A stretch of DNA of 64,000 nucleotides from Sphingomicrobium marinum. GTDB taxonomy: Bacteria; Pseudomonadota; Alphaproteobacteria; Sphingomonadales; Sphingomonadaceae. The notes beneath the pieces were generated by a model, which did no database searches, was not told where the DNA came from, and worked only from the letters and a program-made list of their open reading frames with translations. The translations under genes were made by a program, and so were the position numbers. Below, piece after piece: positions 17,162-25,554 of this stretch. How positions within the stretch are numbered: the first letter of the stretch is position 1; the number at the start of each line of letters is the position of its first letter. The stretch is from assembly GCF_026157105.1 (NCBI RefSeq), contig NZ_JANPVQ010000001.1, forward strand, positions 1,729,501 to 1,793,500, in the 5' to 3' direction.

Positions 17162-18318
17162 CCGCCGGCGCCCACCAGCTCGCGGCCGATCAGCATGCGG
17201 CGGATTTCGTTGGTACCAGCGCCGATGTCGAGCAGCTTGGCATCGCGCATATAGCGTTCGACCGGCCAGTCCTTGGTATAGCCCGCGCCGCCCAGCGCCT
17301 GCACCGCCTCGCCCGCGACCTTGAAGGCGCTTTCGCTCGCCAGCAGGATCGCGCCTGCCGCATCGAAGCGCGTCGTCTTGCCGGCATCGCAATTCTTGGC
17401 GACCGTATAGACATAGGCACGCGCCGAATTGAGCGCGACATACATGTCGGCGATCTTCGCCTGCATCAGCTGGAAGTTGCCGATCGGCGTGTCGAACTGC
17501 TTGCGCTCGCGCACATAGGGAAGGACCACGTCAAGACAGGCCTGCATGATACCCAGCTGAATCGCCGAGAGCACCGTGCGCTCATAGTCGAGCCCGCTCA
17601 TCAGCACCGCGACGCCGCCATTGACCGGCCCCATCACGCGTTCCTCGGGCACGAAACAGTCGTTGAAAACCAGTTCCGATGTCGGCGAGCCGCGCATTCC
17701 GACCTTGTCGATCTTCTGGCCGATCGAAAAACCTTCATCGTCCTTCTCGATGAGGAAGGTGGTGATGCCGCGCGAGCCTTCGCCCGTCTTGGCATAGACG
17801 ACCAGCGTTTCGGCATAAGCGCCGTTGGTGATCCAGAACTTGGTGCCGTTGAGGCGATAGCCGCCATCGACCTTATCGGCTTTCATCTTCATGCCGACGA
17901 CGTCCGAGCCTGCGCCCGCTTCGCTCATCGCCAGCGCGCCGACATGCTCGCCCGAAATCAGGCCAGGAAGATATTTGGCCTTCTGGTCGGGATTGCCCCA
18001 CTTGGCGATCTGGTTGATGCACAGGTTGGTGTGCGCTCCATAGCTCAAGCCTACCGAGGCGGAGGCGCGCGCGATTTCTTCCTGCGCCACGCAATGTTCC
18101 AGATAGCCGAGCCCCAGCCCGCCATCGTCTTCTGGGACGGTAATGCCGTGCAAGCCCAGTTCGCCCATTTGCGGCCATAGCTCGATCGGGAAGCGGTCTT
18201 CGCGGTCGATTTCCTCCGCGATCGGTTCGATCTTGTCCATCGAGAAGCGGCGCGTGAGGTCGCGGATTTCGTCCGCCATTTCCCCGAGCTGGAAGTCGAG
18301 GCCGGGCATGTCGTTCAT
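17158..18318 (-). CDS. ivd: Isovaleryl-CoA dehydrogenase
   Basis: 386 residues with the three acyl-CoA dehydrogenase domains: the helical N-domain, the beta-domain with AMSEAGAGSDVVGMKMKAD and FWITNGAYAETLVVYAKT, and the C-domain with QALGGAGYTKDWPVERYMRD and DIGAGTNEIRRMLIGREL. The catalytic base position (LDYERTVLS, Glu in the IVD-type location) favours isovaleryl-CoA over other acyl-CoAs. It makes 3-methylcrotonyl-CoA, the mccA/mccB substrate. It stands about 3.3 kb from mccB rather than adjacent. Confidence 0.9.
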   Translation of the reverse strand: MNDMPGLDFQLGEMADEIRDLTRRFSMDKIEPIAEEIDREDRFPIELWPQMGELGLHGITVPEDDGGLGLGYLEHCVAQEEIARASASVGLSYGAHTNLCINQIAKWGNPDQKAKYLPGLISGEHVGALAMSEAGAGSDVVGMKMKADKVDGGYRLNGTKFWITNGAYAETLVVYAKTGEGSRGITTFLIEKDDEGFSIGQKIDKVGMRGSPTSELVFNDCFVPEERVMGPVNGGVAVLMSGLDYERTVLSAIQLGIMQACLDVVLPYVRERKQFDTPIGNFQLMQAKIADMYVALNSARAYVYTVAKNCDAGKTTRFDAAGAILLASESAFKVAGEAVQALGGAGYTKDWPVERYMRDAKLLDIGAGTNEIRRMLIGRELVGAGG

Positions 18319-18378
18319 GGGGTGTTATCTCCTGTTCGCGCCGCGCCTAGCATTGGCTGCGCTCGGGCGACAAGAGGA

Positions 18379-18804
18379 TTAGCCTTCCGGCGGCGGCACC
18401 ATGGTCGCAGGGCGCAGTTCGCCGCGATGGCAGGTGTAGCAGGTCACCCTGTTTTCGCTCATGTCGGTCAGGCTGGCGCGTTCTTCGCCGGGCAGCTTCT
18501 CATCCTGGTTGAGCGCATGGGTGAGCAACAACATCTGGCGGGCGCGATCCTTGGCGGGCTTGGCATCGCTTTCAAAGTCGTAGGTCGACAGGGGCGCGCC
18601 CTCCTCGCCCACATGGCAATAGGAACAACGCACGCCCAGCGACTGCGCGAAATGCTTCATCAGTTCGGTGCGCGCGCCCCGGTCCATGTCCGCAGGCAGC
18701 ACGTTCTTGCTTTCATGTTCGGCCACATCGGGATGCGCGAACGCCATCGACAGGCCCATGGTGCAAAGTCCCGCTGCCAGCACCGCCGTTGCAATCTTGC
18801 GCAT
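18379..18804 (-). CDS. Small dihaem c-type cytochrome (reaction-centre cytochrome-like domain)
   Basis: 141 residues with a Sec signal peptide ending SMAFA. Two CXXCH sites are visible: VRCSYCHVGEEG at about 75 and VTCYTCHRGE at about 122. The segments LGVRCSYCHVG and SDAKPAKDRARQM resemble the photosynthetic reaction-centre cytochrome c subunit family, which also occurs in non-phototrophs. No photosynthesis gene is in the window. It sits behind ivd on the same strand and is probably a periplasmic electron carrier. Confidence 0.82.
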   Translation of the reverse strand: MRKIATAVLAAGLCTMGLSMAFAHPDVAEHESKNVLPADMDRGARTELMKHFAQSLGVRCSYCHVGEEGAPLSTYDFESDAKPAKDRARQMLLLTHALNQDEKLPGEERASLTDMSENRVTCYTCHRGELRPATMVPPPEG

Positions 18805-18976
18805 ATCCGTATCTCCCGATTTCTACCGAACGCTACTCCTACCGATGGCGGCGACGCAAGATGGGACGCGGCCGGTGTTATCCGAATAGCCTTAATCAAA
18901 CACTCAGGACTCGATTTTGGACGTCGCGGACCCTACGTAGCGCACGAAGCAAATCCAAAATACCGGAGCCCGACCA

Positions 18977-20155
18977 ATGACCGACACCGTTATTCTTTCC
19001 TATGCCCGTACACCGATGGGATCGATGCAGGGCGCGCTTGCGGATGCCAGCGCTACCGACCTGGGTGCTACCGCGGTGAAGGCCGCTGTCGAGCGCGCCG
19101 GTGTCGACGGCGCCGACATTGACCGCATCTACATGGGCTGCGTGCTGCCCGCCGGTCTCGGCCAGGCGCCCGCTCGCCAGGCGGCGCTGAAAGCCGGCCT
19201 GCCCAAATCGGTCCAGGCCACCACGGTCAACAAGGTCTGCGGCTCGGGCATGCAGACGGTCATCCAGGCCGACGAGGCGATCAAGGCGGGCAATGCGACC
19301 ACTATCGTCGCGGGCGGCATGGAAAGCATGACCAACGCCCCCTACCTGCTCAAGAAGCACCGCTCGGGTGCGCGCATCGGCCACGACACCGCCTATGACC
19401 ATATGTTCCTCGACGGGCTCGAGGATGCTTACGATCAAGGCCGCGCGATGGGCACGTTCGCGCAGGATACGGCCAACGACTACCAGCTGACCCGCGAAGA
19501 CATGGACGCCTACTCGATCGAAAGCCTCGCCCGCGCCCAGCGCGCGATCAGCGAAGGTGATTTCGCCGACGAGGTCGTTCCCGTGACGATCACCACGCGC
19601 AAGGGCGACGTCGTCGTCGATACCGACGAAGCGCCCGGCCGCGGCAACCCGGACAAGATCCCGACGCTGCGCCCGGCATTCGCCAAGGACGGCACCATCA
19701 CCGCTGCGACCAGTTCGTCCATTTCGGACGGCGCGGCCGCGGTCGTCGTGACCTCGAAAGCCGCCGCCGAAGCCGCGGGCAAAACGCCGGTCGCGCACAT
19801 CATCGCCACCGCCGCGCATGCGCGCGAACCCAAAGACTTCACCGTGGCGCCCATCGGCGCGATCGAAAAGGTTCTGGATAAAGCCGGCTGGGACGTTGCC
19901 GACGTCGACCTGTGGGAAGTCAATGAAGCCTTTGCCTGCGTCGCAATGTTCGCGATGAAGGACATCGGCATTCCGCACGACAAGATCAACGTGAATGGCG
20001 GCGGCACGGCGCTCGGCCACCCGATCGGCGCCAGCGGCACGCGCATCATCGTCACCCTGCTCAATGCGCTCAAGAAGCGCGGGCTCAAGAAGGGTGTCGC
20101 CTCGCTCTGCATCGGTGGCGGCGAAGCCACCGCGATCGCGCTCGAACTCGCCTGA
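18977..20155 (+). CDS. atoB: Acetyl-CoA C-acetyltransferase (thiolase)
   Basis: 392 residues, full-length thiolase. The nucleophile is Cys88 in NKVCGSGMQ. The C-terminal motifs are NVNGGGTALGHPIGASGTR and SLCIGGGEATAIALE, with the second Cys acting as general acid/base. It interconverts acetoacetyl-CoA and two acetyl-CoA, the last step of leucine breakdown after HMG-CoA lyase. Alternatively it serves polyhydroxyalkanoate or general beta-oxidation (phaA-type). A strong intrinsic terminator follows. Confidence 0.9.
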   Translation: MTDTVILSYARTPMGSMQGALADASATDLGATAVKAAVERAGVDGADIDRIYMGCVLPAGLGQAPARQAALKAGLPKSVQATTVNKVCGSGMQTVIQADEAIKAGNATTIVAGGMESMTNAPYLLKKHRSGARIGHDTAYDHMFLDGLEDAYDQGRAMGTFAQDTANDYQLTREDMDAYSIESLARAQRAISEGDFADEVVPVTITTRKGDVVVDTDEAPGRGNPDKIPTLRPAFAKDGTITAATSSSISDGAAAVVVTSKAAAEAAGKTPVAHIIATAAHAREPKDFTVAPIGAIEKVLDKAGWDVADVDLWEVNEAFACVAMFAMKDIGIPHDKINVNGGGTALGHPIGASGTRIIVTLLNALKKRGLKKGVASLCIGGGEATAIALELA

Positions 20156-20180
20156 CGCTGGACATCCAAGGTTAAAACTA

Positions 20181-20210
20181 GCCCTCTCCGAACCATCGGG
20201 GAGGGCTTTT
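20181..20210 (+). terminator. Intrinsic terminator of the thiolase gene
   Basis: GCCCTCTCCG pairs with CGGGGAGGGC over ten base pairs around the loop AACCAT, followed by TTTT, 25 bases after the thiolase stop. Confidence 0.9.
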
Positions 20211-20363
20211 CCGTGACCTTTCAAGAGCATGGACATCGCTCGGTTCTGGCCGGTGAAACCTAAACGCGCGGGTCCTCGATTTGAACCGCGCGAACCATAG
20301 TCGCCTAACCGATTATATTGTGCTAGGTGGCTCTTTCTCTAAACAGAGGGGGAGAAGCACGAC

Positions 20364-20777
20364 ATGAAGAAATTGATCCTTTTGGCAGGAGCCGCGACGC
20401 TCGCCGCCTGCTCGGCCAACGACAGCGCGGATGCCGGTGAAGAAGCGGTCGAAGATACTGCGATGGATGACACCGCCATGGAGGAAGCCGCGCTGGCACC
20501 AGATGGTGGGCCGGTCGCCGGCACCTACGAAGTGACGCCCGAAGAGGGCGATGCGTGGACCACGGTTATCGCTGCGGATGGTTCGTATACCTCCACCTAT
20601 GCAGATGGCACCGTGGAAACCGGCACGATGGCCATGCAGGACGAGATGACCGCCTGCTTTGACAATGCGGCCGATGAAGAAGGCCCGGTGTGCAGCGCAA
20701 GCACAATCGGCGAAGACGGCACCTGGACCGCAACCGGCGAACGGGGCACGGTAACCGTCGTGCGTAAAGACGGCTAA
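20364..20777 (+). CDS. Small acidic lipoprotein (family copy 1)
   Basis: 137 residues. MKKLILLAGAATLAAC is a lipoprotein signal with lipobox LAAC. An acidic Asp/Glu/Ala linker follows, then a compact domain with YTSTYADGTVETGTM and two cysteines (MTACFDNA, GPVCSAS). The same domain occurs in the 21434 gene (YASHYADGTVVTGQI). The 20937 gene looks related. Function unknown; probably membrane anchored in the periplasm. It has its own terminator, so it is a separate transcription unit. Confidence 0.82.
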   Translation: MKKLILLAGAATLAACSANDSADAGEEAVEDTAMDDTAMEEAALAPDGGPVAGTYEVTPEEGDAWTTVIAADGSYTSTYADGTVETGTMAMQDEMTACFDNAADEEGPVCSASTIGEDGTWTATGERGTVTVVRKDG

Positions 20778-20803
20778 GCGCCACGTTCCCAGAACCAGTC
20801 GAG

Positions 20804-20837
20804 AAGGGCGGCCACATAGTGCGCCGCCCTTTTTTTT
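20804..20837 (+). terminator. Intrinsic terminator after the first acidic lipoprotein gene
   Basis: AAGGGCGGC pairs with GCCGCCCTT around a ten-base loop (CACATAGTGC), followed by a run of eight T. Confidence 0.93.
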
Positions 20838-20936
20838 CGTCGGGCATTAACCATGTATCGTCCCGCTGCGGGATAGCATTTGAACGCGAGACTGCGGGTG
20901 ATTGTTATTCCCTCAAACGAACTTGAGGGACTCGAT

Positions 20937-21392
20937 ATGAAACAGCTTATCATTGCTCCTGCCGCCGCCGCGCTGGCATTGGCCGCTTGCGGCGAGGCAG
21001 AACCGAGCGTGGAAGCGCTCGACGAAACCGCAATTCCTGAAAGCGAGACCGACCTTGCCGGCGAGGCGAAGGACGCCGACCCGCGCTTTGCCGACACGGC
21101 GTGGGAATGGCAGTCCGCCGAAGCCACCATCGTGACCACCAATCTCGACGCCGCCGGCACCTATCGCACCGCAGGCGCGGGCGAACTCCTCGACCAAGGT
21201 CGCTGGAAGGTCAAAGAGGATCGGCTTTGCTTCGACAGCGAACTGCTCGATGACGAGCCCGGCTGCTTCCTCGCGAAGAAATTCCACCAGCTCGACATCG
21301 GCGAGACGTGGGAAACCGAAAATGACGATGGCGAAACCGCCCGATTTACGCGCGTCGTTTACCAGCCGATTGCCTTCATTCCTGCAAGCTGA
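20937..21392 (+). CDS. Small acidic lipoprotein (family copy 2)
   Basis: 151 residues from ATG 20937 (GAGGGA upstream; the 20880 start is not supported). MKQLIIAPAAAALALAAC is a lipoprotein signal. An acidic linker is followed by a domain with TNLDAAGTYRTAGAGE, RWKVKEDRLCFDS and DEPGCFLAKK. The spacing of the two cysteines and the strand before them parallel the neighbouring lipoproteins, though similarity is weaker. Function unknown. Confidence 0.8.
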   Translation: MKQLIIAPAAAALALAACGEAEPSVEALDETAIPESETDLAGEAKDADPRFADTAWEWQSAEATIVTTNLDAAGTYRTAGAGELLDQGRWKVKEDRLCFDSELLDDEPGCFLAKKFHQLDIGETWETENDDGETARFTRVVYQPIAFIPAS

Positions 21393-21433
21393 TTGCACTG
21401 GTCATCGCAGCGCGGCGACAGCATAAGGGACGC

Positions 21434-21817
21434 ATGAAGACTGCCTTCCTGCTTCTCGCCTCAGCCGCGCTGCTCGCCGCATGTTCGGATGGAACGATCG
21501 ATGGCGACGAGGACGTCGTCACGCTCGAGGGCGAGCAGGCTAGCGGTCCTACGCGCGCCGGGAGCTATGAAGTCGTGGTCGAAGGCGAAGTCATGGGGAC
21601 CACCGACATCGAGCCCGATGGCCGCTACGCGTCGCATTACGCCGACGGCACCGTGGTGACCGGTCAGATCCGGCGCGAATCCGCCACGCGCATCTGCTTC
21701 GTGCCCGATGGCGACTTCGCTACGACCTGTTTCAGCGAGGGCGATCCGCGTCCCGACGGCAGCTACGAAGTGGTCGGAGACGACGGCACCACCGCCACGA
21801 TCCGACCAGCCGGCTGA
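21434..21817 (+). CDS. Small acidic lipoprotein (family copy 3)
   Basis: 127 residues. MKTAFLLLASAALLAAC is a lipoprotein signal. The domain SYEVVVEGEVMGTTDIEPDG, YASHYADGTVVTGQI, TRICFVPDG and TTCFSEGDP parallels the 20364 protein strand for strand, including the Cys pair. It lies 41 bases after copy 2, so the two probably share a transcript. Seven bases separate it from the convergent SH3 gene. Confidence 0.8.
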   Translation: MKTAFLLLASAALLAACSDGTIDGDEDVVTLEGEQASGPTRAGSYEVVVEGEVMGTTDIEPDGRYASHYADGTVVTGQIRRESATRICFVPDGDFATTCFSEGDPRPDGSYEVVGDDGTTATIRPAG

Positions 21818-21824
21818 CGAAAAT

Positions 21825-22298
21825 CTATTCGAACTTTTCGCCCGGATCGACGCCCCACAGCACGTCCTGCGCGACCCAGCCGTCGCGGCTGTCATCCATG
21901 ACCATAAGGCAGAAGGTGCCGTTGCACTCGTCCAGCTTGCCGACCACCCCCGGCTCGGCGCGGTAACGGATCGGAGCGTCGAAATCGGGCGTCACGTAGA
22001 GCGGAACGACCTCGTCGCCCCGGATCATCCCGGTGCGCCGTTCTGAAAGCAGCGCAACCGCCATCCAGCCGGTTTCACCATCGGGATCGGTGATCTTGCG
22101 CCAATTATCGTAGCGCTGCGTAATCTTCACCGGCAGGTCGCGGCGCTGATATTTCCAGGTCGCGGGATAGGTTTTACCCGGCCCCGTGCGCATCAGCGCT
22201 TCGCCCGAACTGATCGACGCCCAATATTCGACGTCTTCGGCCTCTTGAGCCGCTGCCGGCGCCGCCAGCATCAGAAGTAGGGGCGCCCAGCGCATCAT
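21825..22298 (-). CDS. Secreted SH3-domain protein
   Basis: 157 residues with a signal peptide (MMRWAPLLLMLAAPAAAQ). Two bacterial SH3-like repeats follow: ALMRTGPGKTYPATWKYQ with WRKITDPDGETGWMAVALL, then a second with PLYVTPDFDAPIRYRAEPG, GTFCLMVMDDSRDGWVAQD. The Arg-x-Gly-Pro and Gly-Trp motifs are the SH3_4 hallmark. Such domains bind peptidoglycan or peptides in the periplasm. The start overlaps the nitronate monooxygenase stop (ATGA), so it is cotranscribed. Confidence 0.85.
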   Translation of the reverse strand: MMRWAPLLLMLAAPAAAQEAEDVEYWASISSGEALMRTGPGKTYPATWKYQRRDLPVKITQRYDNWRKITDPDGETGWMAVALLSERRTGMIRGDEVVPLYVTPDFDAPIRYRAEPGVVGKLDECNGTFCLMVMDDSRDGWVAQDVLWGVDPGEKFE

Positions 22299-23701
22299 GC
22301 CCCGGTCAGAATCCTGTCGACGAGCTGCTTCACCGTTGGCACGAAACCGTTCGAGTAGAAGGGATCGGACTTGAAGCGGAACGCGGAGTGGCCCGCGAAC
22401 ATGAGATTTTCATCCACCGGTCCGCCATGCGCGATATCCTGCAACGTCTTCTGGATGCAGAAAGAACGCGGATCGGCCAGTCGCCCGGTGGTGTTCTTCT
22501 CGTTGTCCGCCCAGCTCGAAAAGCTGCACTGCGACAGGCAACCCATGCAATCGGCCTGGTCCTTGCGGATTTCCTTCATCTCCTCGGGCGTGACGAAAAT
22601 CAGCGTGTCCTCGGGCGTCTTCATCGCCTCGGTGAAACCGGCGCCATGCCATTCGCGCGCATGGTTGAGATCGCCCTTGGTGACCCAGAACTGCTTTCTT
22701 CCCTTGACGCCAACGTCGAGCGTGAACTTGTGCTCGCCCACCTCTTCCTTGGTGAACGCGATCTGGCGCTCGCTGCGCGCTTCGAGGTTGCGCAGGAACG
22801 GATTGCGCACCGCGGACGAATAAAATCCGGTGGGGCTGAACTTATGCAGGAGGATATCGCCTTCCTCCAGCGTCATCAGCCGCGCCTTCCATTCGGGCGG
22901 GATCGGGCTTTCCTGCGTGAGAAGCGGCCGCGTACCGAACTGGAACGCGATGGCGCCCAGTTCCTCGTTGTCGATCCAGTCGTTCCATTCGTCGAGGCGC
23001 CACACGCCGCCCGCCATGATGATCGGCACGTCTTCCGACACACCTTCGGCGCGCATCATCTTTCTCAATTCGGCGACGCGCGGATACGGATCCTGCGGCT
23101 TTTTGGGGTCTTCGGCATTGGACAAACCGTTATGCCCGCCCGCCAGCCAAGGGTCTTCATAAACGACCGCGGCCAGGCCTTCTTCGAACTTCGAATAAGC
23201 CCGCTTCCACAACGCGCGAAAAGCGCGGCCCGAGGATACGATGGGTAGATATTTGACCCCGTACTCTGCCGCGATTTCCGATAGCTTGTAGGGCATGCCG
23301 GCACCGCAGGTGACGCCGTCGATCAGCCCTTTGCAGCGTTCGAGGACACCGTGCAGCACGCGCTGCGCGCCGCCCATTTCCCACAAGACGTTGATGTTGA
23401 TCGCGCCCTTGCCCGAAGCGATTTCATAGGCGCGCTCCACCTGTGCGCTGGCGCCGTCGATGGCGTACTGGATCAGCTCTTCGTGGCGCCCGCGCCGCGT
23501 CATCTCTTCATAGACTTGCGGGATGATCCTACCGTCCGGATCATAGCTGTCGGCATTGACCGCGCTGACCGTACCGATACCCCCGGCAGCGGCCCAAGCG
23601 CCCGACGATGCGTGATTGGTCGCCGAAACGCCCTTGCCACCCTCGATCAACGGCCAGACTTCCTTGCCGTTATACTGGATGGGCTTCAAACCCTTGAACA
23701 A
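22295..23701 (-). CDS. Nitronate monooxygenase / 2-nitropropane dioxygenase family protein
   Basis: 468 residues from TTG 23701, which has AGGAG six bases upstream; 23752 lacks one. A TIM-barrel FMN enzyme with EGGKGVSATNHASSGAWAAA, NVLWEMGGAQRVL, GVTCGAGMPYKL, IVSSGRAFRAL, VYEDPWLAGGHNGL, IIMAGGV and AFQFGTRPLLT. The C-terminal 150 residues include a cysteine cluster (DCMGCLSQCSF) not found in short family members. It probably oxidises nitronates or another carbon acid. It lies in an operon behind nadC. Confidence 0.82.
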   Translation of the reverse strand: MFKGLKPIQYNGKEVWPLIEGGKGVSATNHASSGAWAAAGGIGTVSAVNADSYDPDGRIIPQVYEEMTRRGRHEELIQYAIDGASAQVERAYEIASGKGAININVLWEMGGAQRVLHGVLERCKGLIDGVTCGAGMPYKLSEIAAEYGVKYLPIVSSGRAFRALWKRAYSKFEEGLAAVVYEDPWLAGGHNGLSNAEDPKKPQDPYPRVAELRKMMRAEGVSEDVPIIMAGGVWRLDEWNDWIDNEELGAIAFQFGTRPLLTQESPIPPEWKARLMTLEEGDILLHKFSPTGFYSSAVRNPFLRNLEARSERQIAFTKEEVGEHKFTLDVGVKGRKQFWVTKGDLNHAREWHGAGFTEAMKTPEDTLIFVTPEEMKEIRKDQADCMGCLSQCSFSSWADNEKNTTGRLADPRSFCIQKTLQDIAHGGPVDENLMFAGHSAFRFKSDPFYSNGFVPTVKQLVDRILTGA

Positions 23702-23755
23702 AATACTCTCCTGTGTTGGCGACGCTATAGGCCGCCTATGCCCTAGGGGCAATCA

Positions 23756-24598
23756 CTACTGCAGCGCGTAATCGAGCCCGATATCCACAGCCTCGCTGCC
23801 CATGGTGATGCGGCTGGTCGAGATATAATCGACCCCCGTCTCGGCAACCGCGCGAATGGTGTCGAGGTCGATCCCGCCCGACGCTTCCAAGGGCACGCGG
23901 CCGGCAACGAGCGCAACCGCTTCGCGCAATACCGGAGGCGGCATGTTGTCGAGCAGCAGACGGTCCGCACCTGCCGCCAGCGCCGTCTCGATCTGATCGA
24001 TGCGGTCGACTTCGACCTGCACTTGCAGGCCGTGATCGCCGGCCTTGGCGGCTGCGACCGTCTTCGCCACATCGCCGCCGTTCACCGCGATATGATTGTC
24101 CTTGATGAGCAGCCCGTCATCCATGCGCATGCGGTGGTTGGTGGCGCCGCCCACCTGGCTTGCATATTTTGACAGCGCGCGAAGCCCCGGGATCGTCTTG
24201 CGCGTGTCGAGGACTTTTGCGCCCGTGCCCTCGATCGCGTCGGCATAGCGCCGCGCCATCGTCGCGATGCCGCACAGGACCTGCAGCGTGTTGAGCGCAG
24301 ATCGCTCGGCCGCCAGCATCGCGCGCGCATTTCCTGTTAGTCGCATCAGATCGGTGCCCGCCGGTGCCTGGTCACCATCGGCTACCAGTTTCTCGATCCT
24401 AACTCCGGGATCGAGCGCCTCGAAAAATGCCGCTGCGACCCCGATACCCGCAATGACGATATCCTCGCGCGTATCCATGACGGCGGAAAACTTCGCAACA
24501 GCTGCGATCGTATGATTGCTGGTGACATCGCCGCCCTCCCCGAGATCTTCGGCAAGGACGCGGCGGACATAGTCTTCGAGGTCGAAATTTTCGATCAT
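23756..24598 (-). CDS. nadC: Nicotinate-nucleotide pyrophosphorylase (quinolinate phosphoribosyltransferase)
   Basis: 280 residues, full length. Motifs are the N-terminal EDLGEGGDVTS, TRKTIPGLRALSKYA, NHRMRMDDGLLIKDNHIA, a VQVEVDRIDQ strand and the C-terminal EASGGIDLDTIRAVAETGVD. It converts quinolinate and PRPP to nicotinate mononucleotide in de novo NAD synthesis. ATG 24598 is chosen with AAGGGGA upstream; the ORF to 24718 overlaps its neighbour. nadA and nadB are not in the window. Confidence 0.95.
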   Translation of the reverse strand: MIENFDLEDYVRRVLAEDLGEGGDVTSNHTIAAVAKFSAVMDTREDIVIAGIGVAAAFFEALDPGVRIEKLVADGDQAPAGTDLMRLTGNARAMLAAERSALNTLQVLCGIATMARRYADAIEGTGAKVLDTRKTIPGLRALSKYASQVGGATNHRMRMDDGLLIKDNHIAVNGGDVAKTVAAAKAGDHGLQVQVEVDRIDQIETALAAGADRLLLDNMPPPVLREAVALVAGRVPLEASGGIDLDTIRAVAETGVDYISTSRITMGSEAVDIGLDYALQ

Positions 24599-24623
24599 GC
24601 GATCCCCTTTTCGACCATCGGCG

Positions 24624-25526
24624 CTAATCGCTCTCGGCCTCGCGGGCAAGCTGCGCGACGACGCTCGCCGCGCTTGCTTCGGTCGGCTGCCAATGCGCCT
24701 CGTCGTGTTCGCGCACATAGCGGTGCTGGCGGCGCTCGACGAAGTTGTCGCCGTCCCAGCCGATCACGCGGATATGGCAGTCGGTGCGATGCGCATTGAT
24801 GATGTTGAAGCTCGGCGGCTCGGTTCGTAGCCGTCTCGAAAAAGCGGTACCCGCCTGGATTGCCAGCGCGCTGCCGTCACCATGCGGCAGGTCGAGCGTG
24901 CGATGCACGCTGCTGGTATGATTATGCCCCGTGAGCACTAGGTCGATGCCGACATCGTCGGTCGCGTTGACCACGGCCATCTGGTTCTGGATCGCATCGC
25001 CCGGTTCCCCGCCGCGCGGGAGCTCCCACAGCGGATGATGGCACATCAGGATTCGCAGCGCATCATCCGCTGCACTCGCAAATTTTTCGCGCATCATCTC
25101 GATTTGATCGTCGGAAATCTTGCCGTTCTTCACCACCAGACCGCGCGCGGAATTGAGCCCCAGGATCGCCAGCCCGGGCTCCTCGTGCCACCAGTTACGA
25201 TGCTCTTCGCCGATATGCCTGTCCCAGCGCCCGTGCGGTTTCACGAACCGCTCGAAAAGGTTGACCGCTGGGACGTCGTGGTTGCCGGGAACGAACAGCA
25301 CCTTGTGTCCATGGTTTTCGATCTTGTCGAGCCACGCTTCGGCCTGGTCGAATTCCTCCTTGGTCGCCCATTGGGTGAGATCGCCCGCGACAAGCACGAG
25401 ATCGGCGTCGGTCCCGGCAATCCATTGTTCGCAGGCATCGACGATATGGTCTTCCTGGATGCCAAAATGAATGTCGGACAGGTGTACGAATGTGTGCATG
25501 TCCCCCGAACGCACGAAGGCTGACAT
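24624..25526 (-). CDS. Calcineurin-like metallophosphoesterase
   Basis: 300 residues with all metal-binding blocks in order: LSDIHFG, VLVAGDLTQWAT, VPGNHD, LMCHHPLWELP and TGHNHTSS. It resembles class III cyclic-nucleotide phosphodiesterases (CpdA type), but the substrate is not proven. ATG 25526 has GGGGGTG a suitable distance upstream; ATG 25499 is an alternative with a ribosome binding site too close. It heads the minus-strand run that continues into nadC and diverges from the APH-like gene. Confidence 0.88.
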   Translation of the reverse strand: MSAFVRSGDMHTFVHLSDIHFGIQEDHIVDACEQWIAGTDADLVLVAGDLTQWATKEEFDQAEAWLDKIENHGHKVLFVPGNHDVPAVNLFERFVKPHGRWDRHIGEEHRNWWHEEPGLAILGLNSARGLVVKNGKISDDQIEMMREKFASAADDALRILMCHHPLWELPRGGEPGDAIQNQMAVVNATDDVGIDLVLTGHNHTSSVHRTLDLPHGDGSALAIQAGTAFSRRLRTEPPSFNIINAHRTDCHIRVIGWDGDNFVERRQHRYVREHDEAHWQPTEASAASVVAQLAREAESD

Positions 25527-25554
25527 TCGTTCACCCCCGCGCTATCGCTGGCGC

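Noticed and set aside
18379-18804. Photosynthesis gene cluster inferred from the reaction-centre-type cytochrome
   Set aside because: No puf, puh, bch or crt genes are nearby and the domain family is also found in non-phototrophs.
18896-20236. 446-codon ORF antisense to the thiolase gene
   Set aside because: It lies entirely opposite a thiolase with intact motifs and shows only His/Asp/Arg/Gly-rich antisense composition with no domain.
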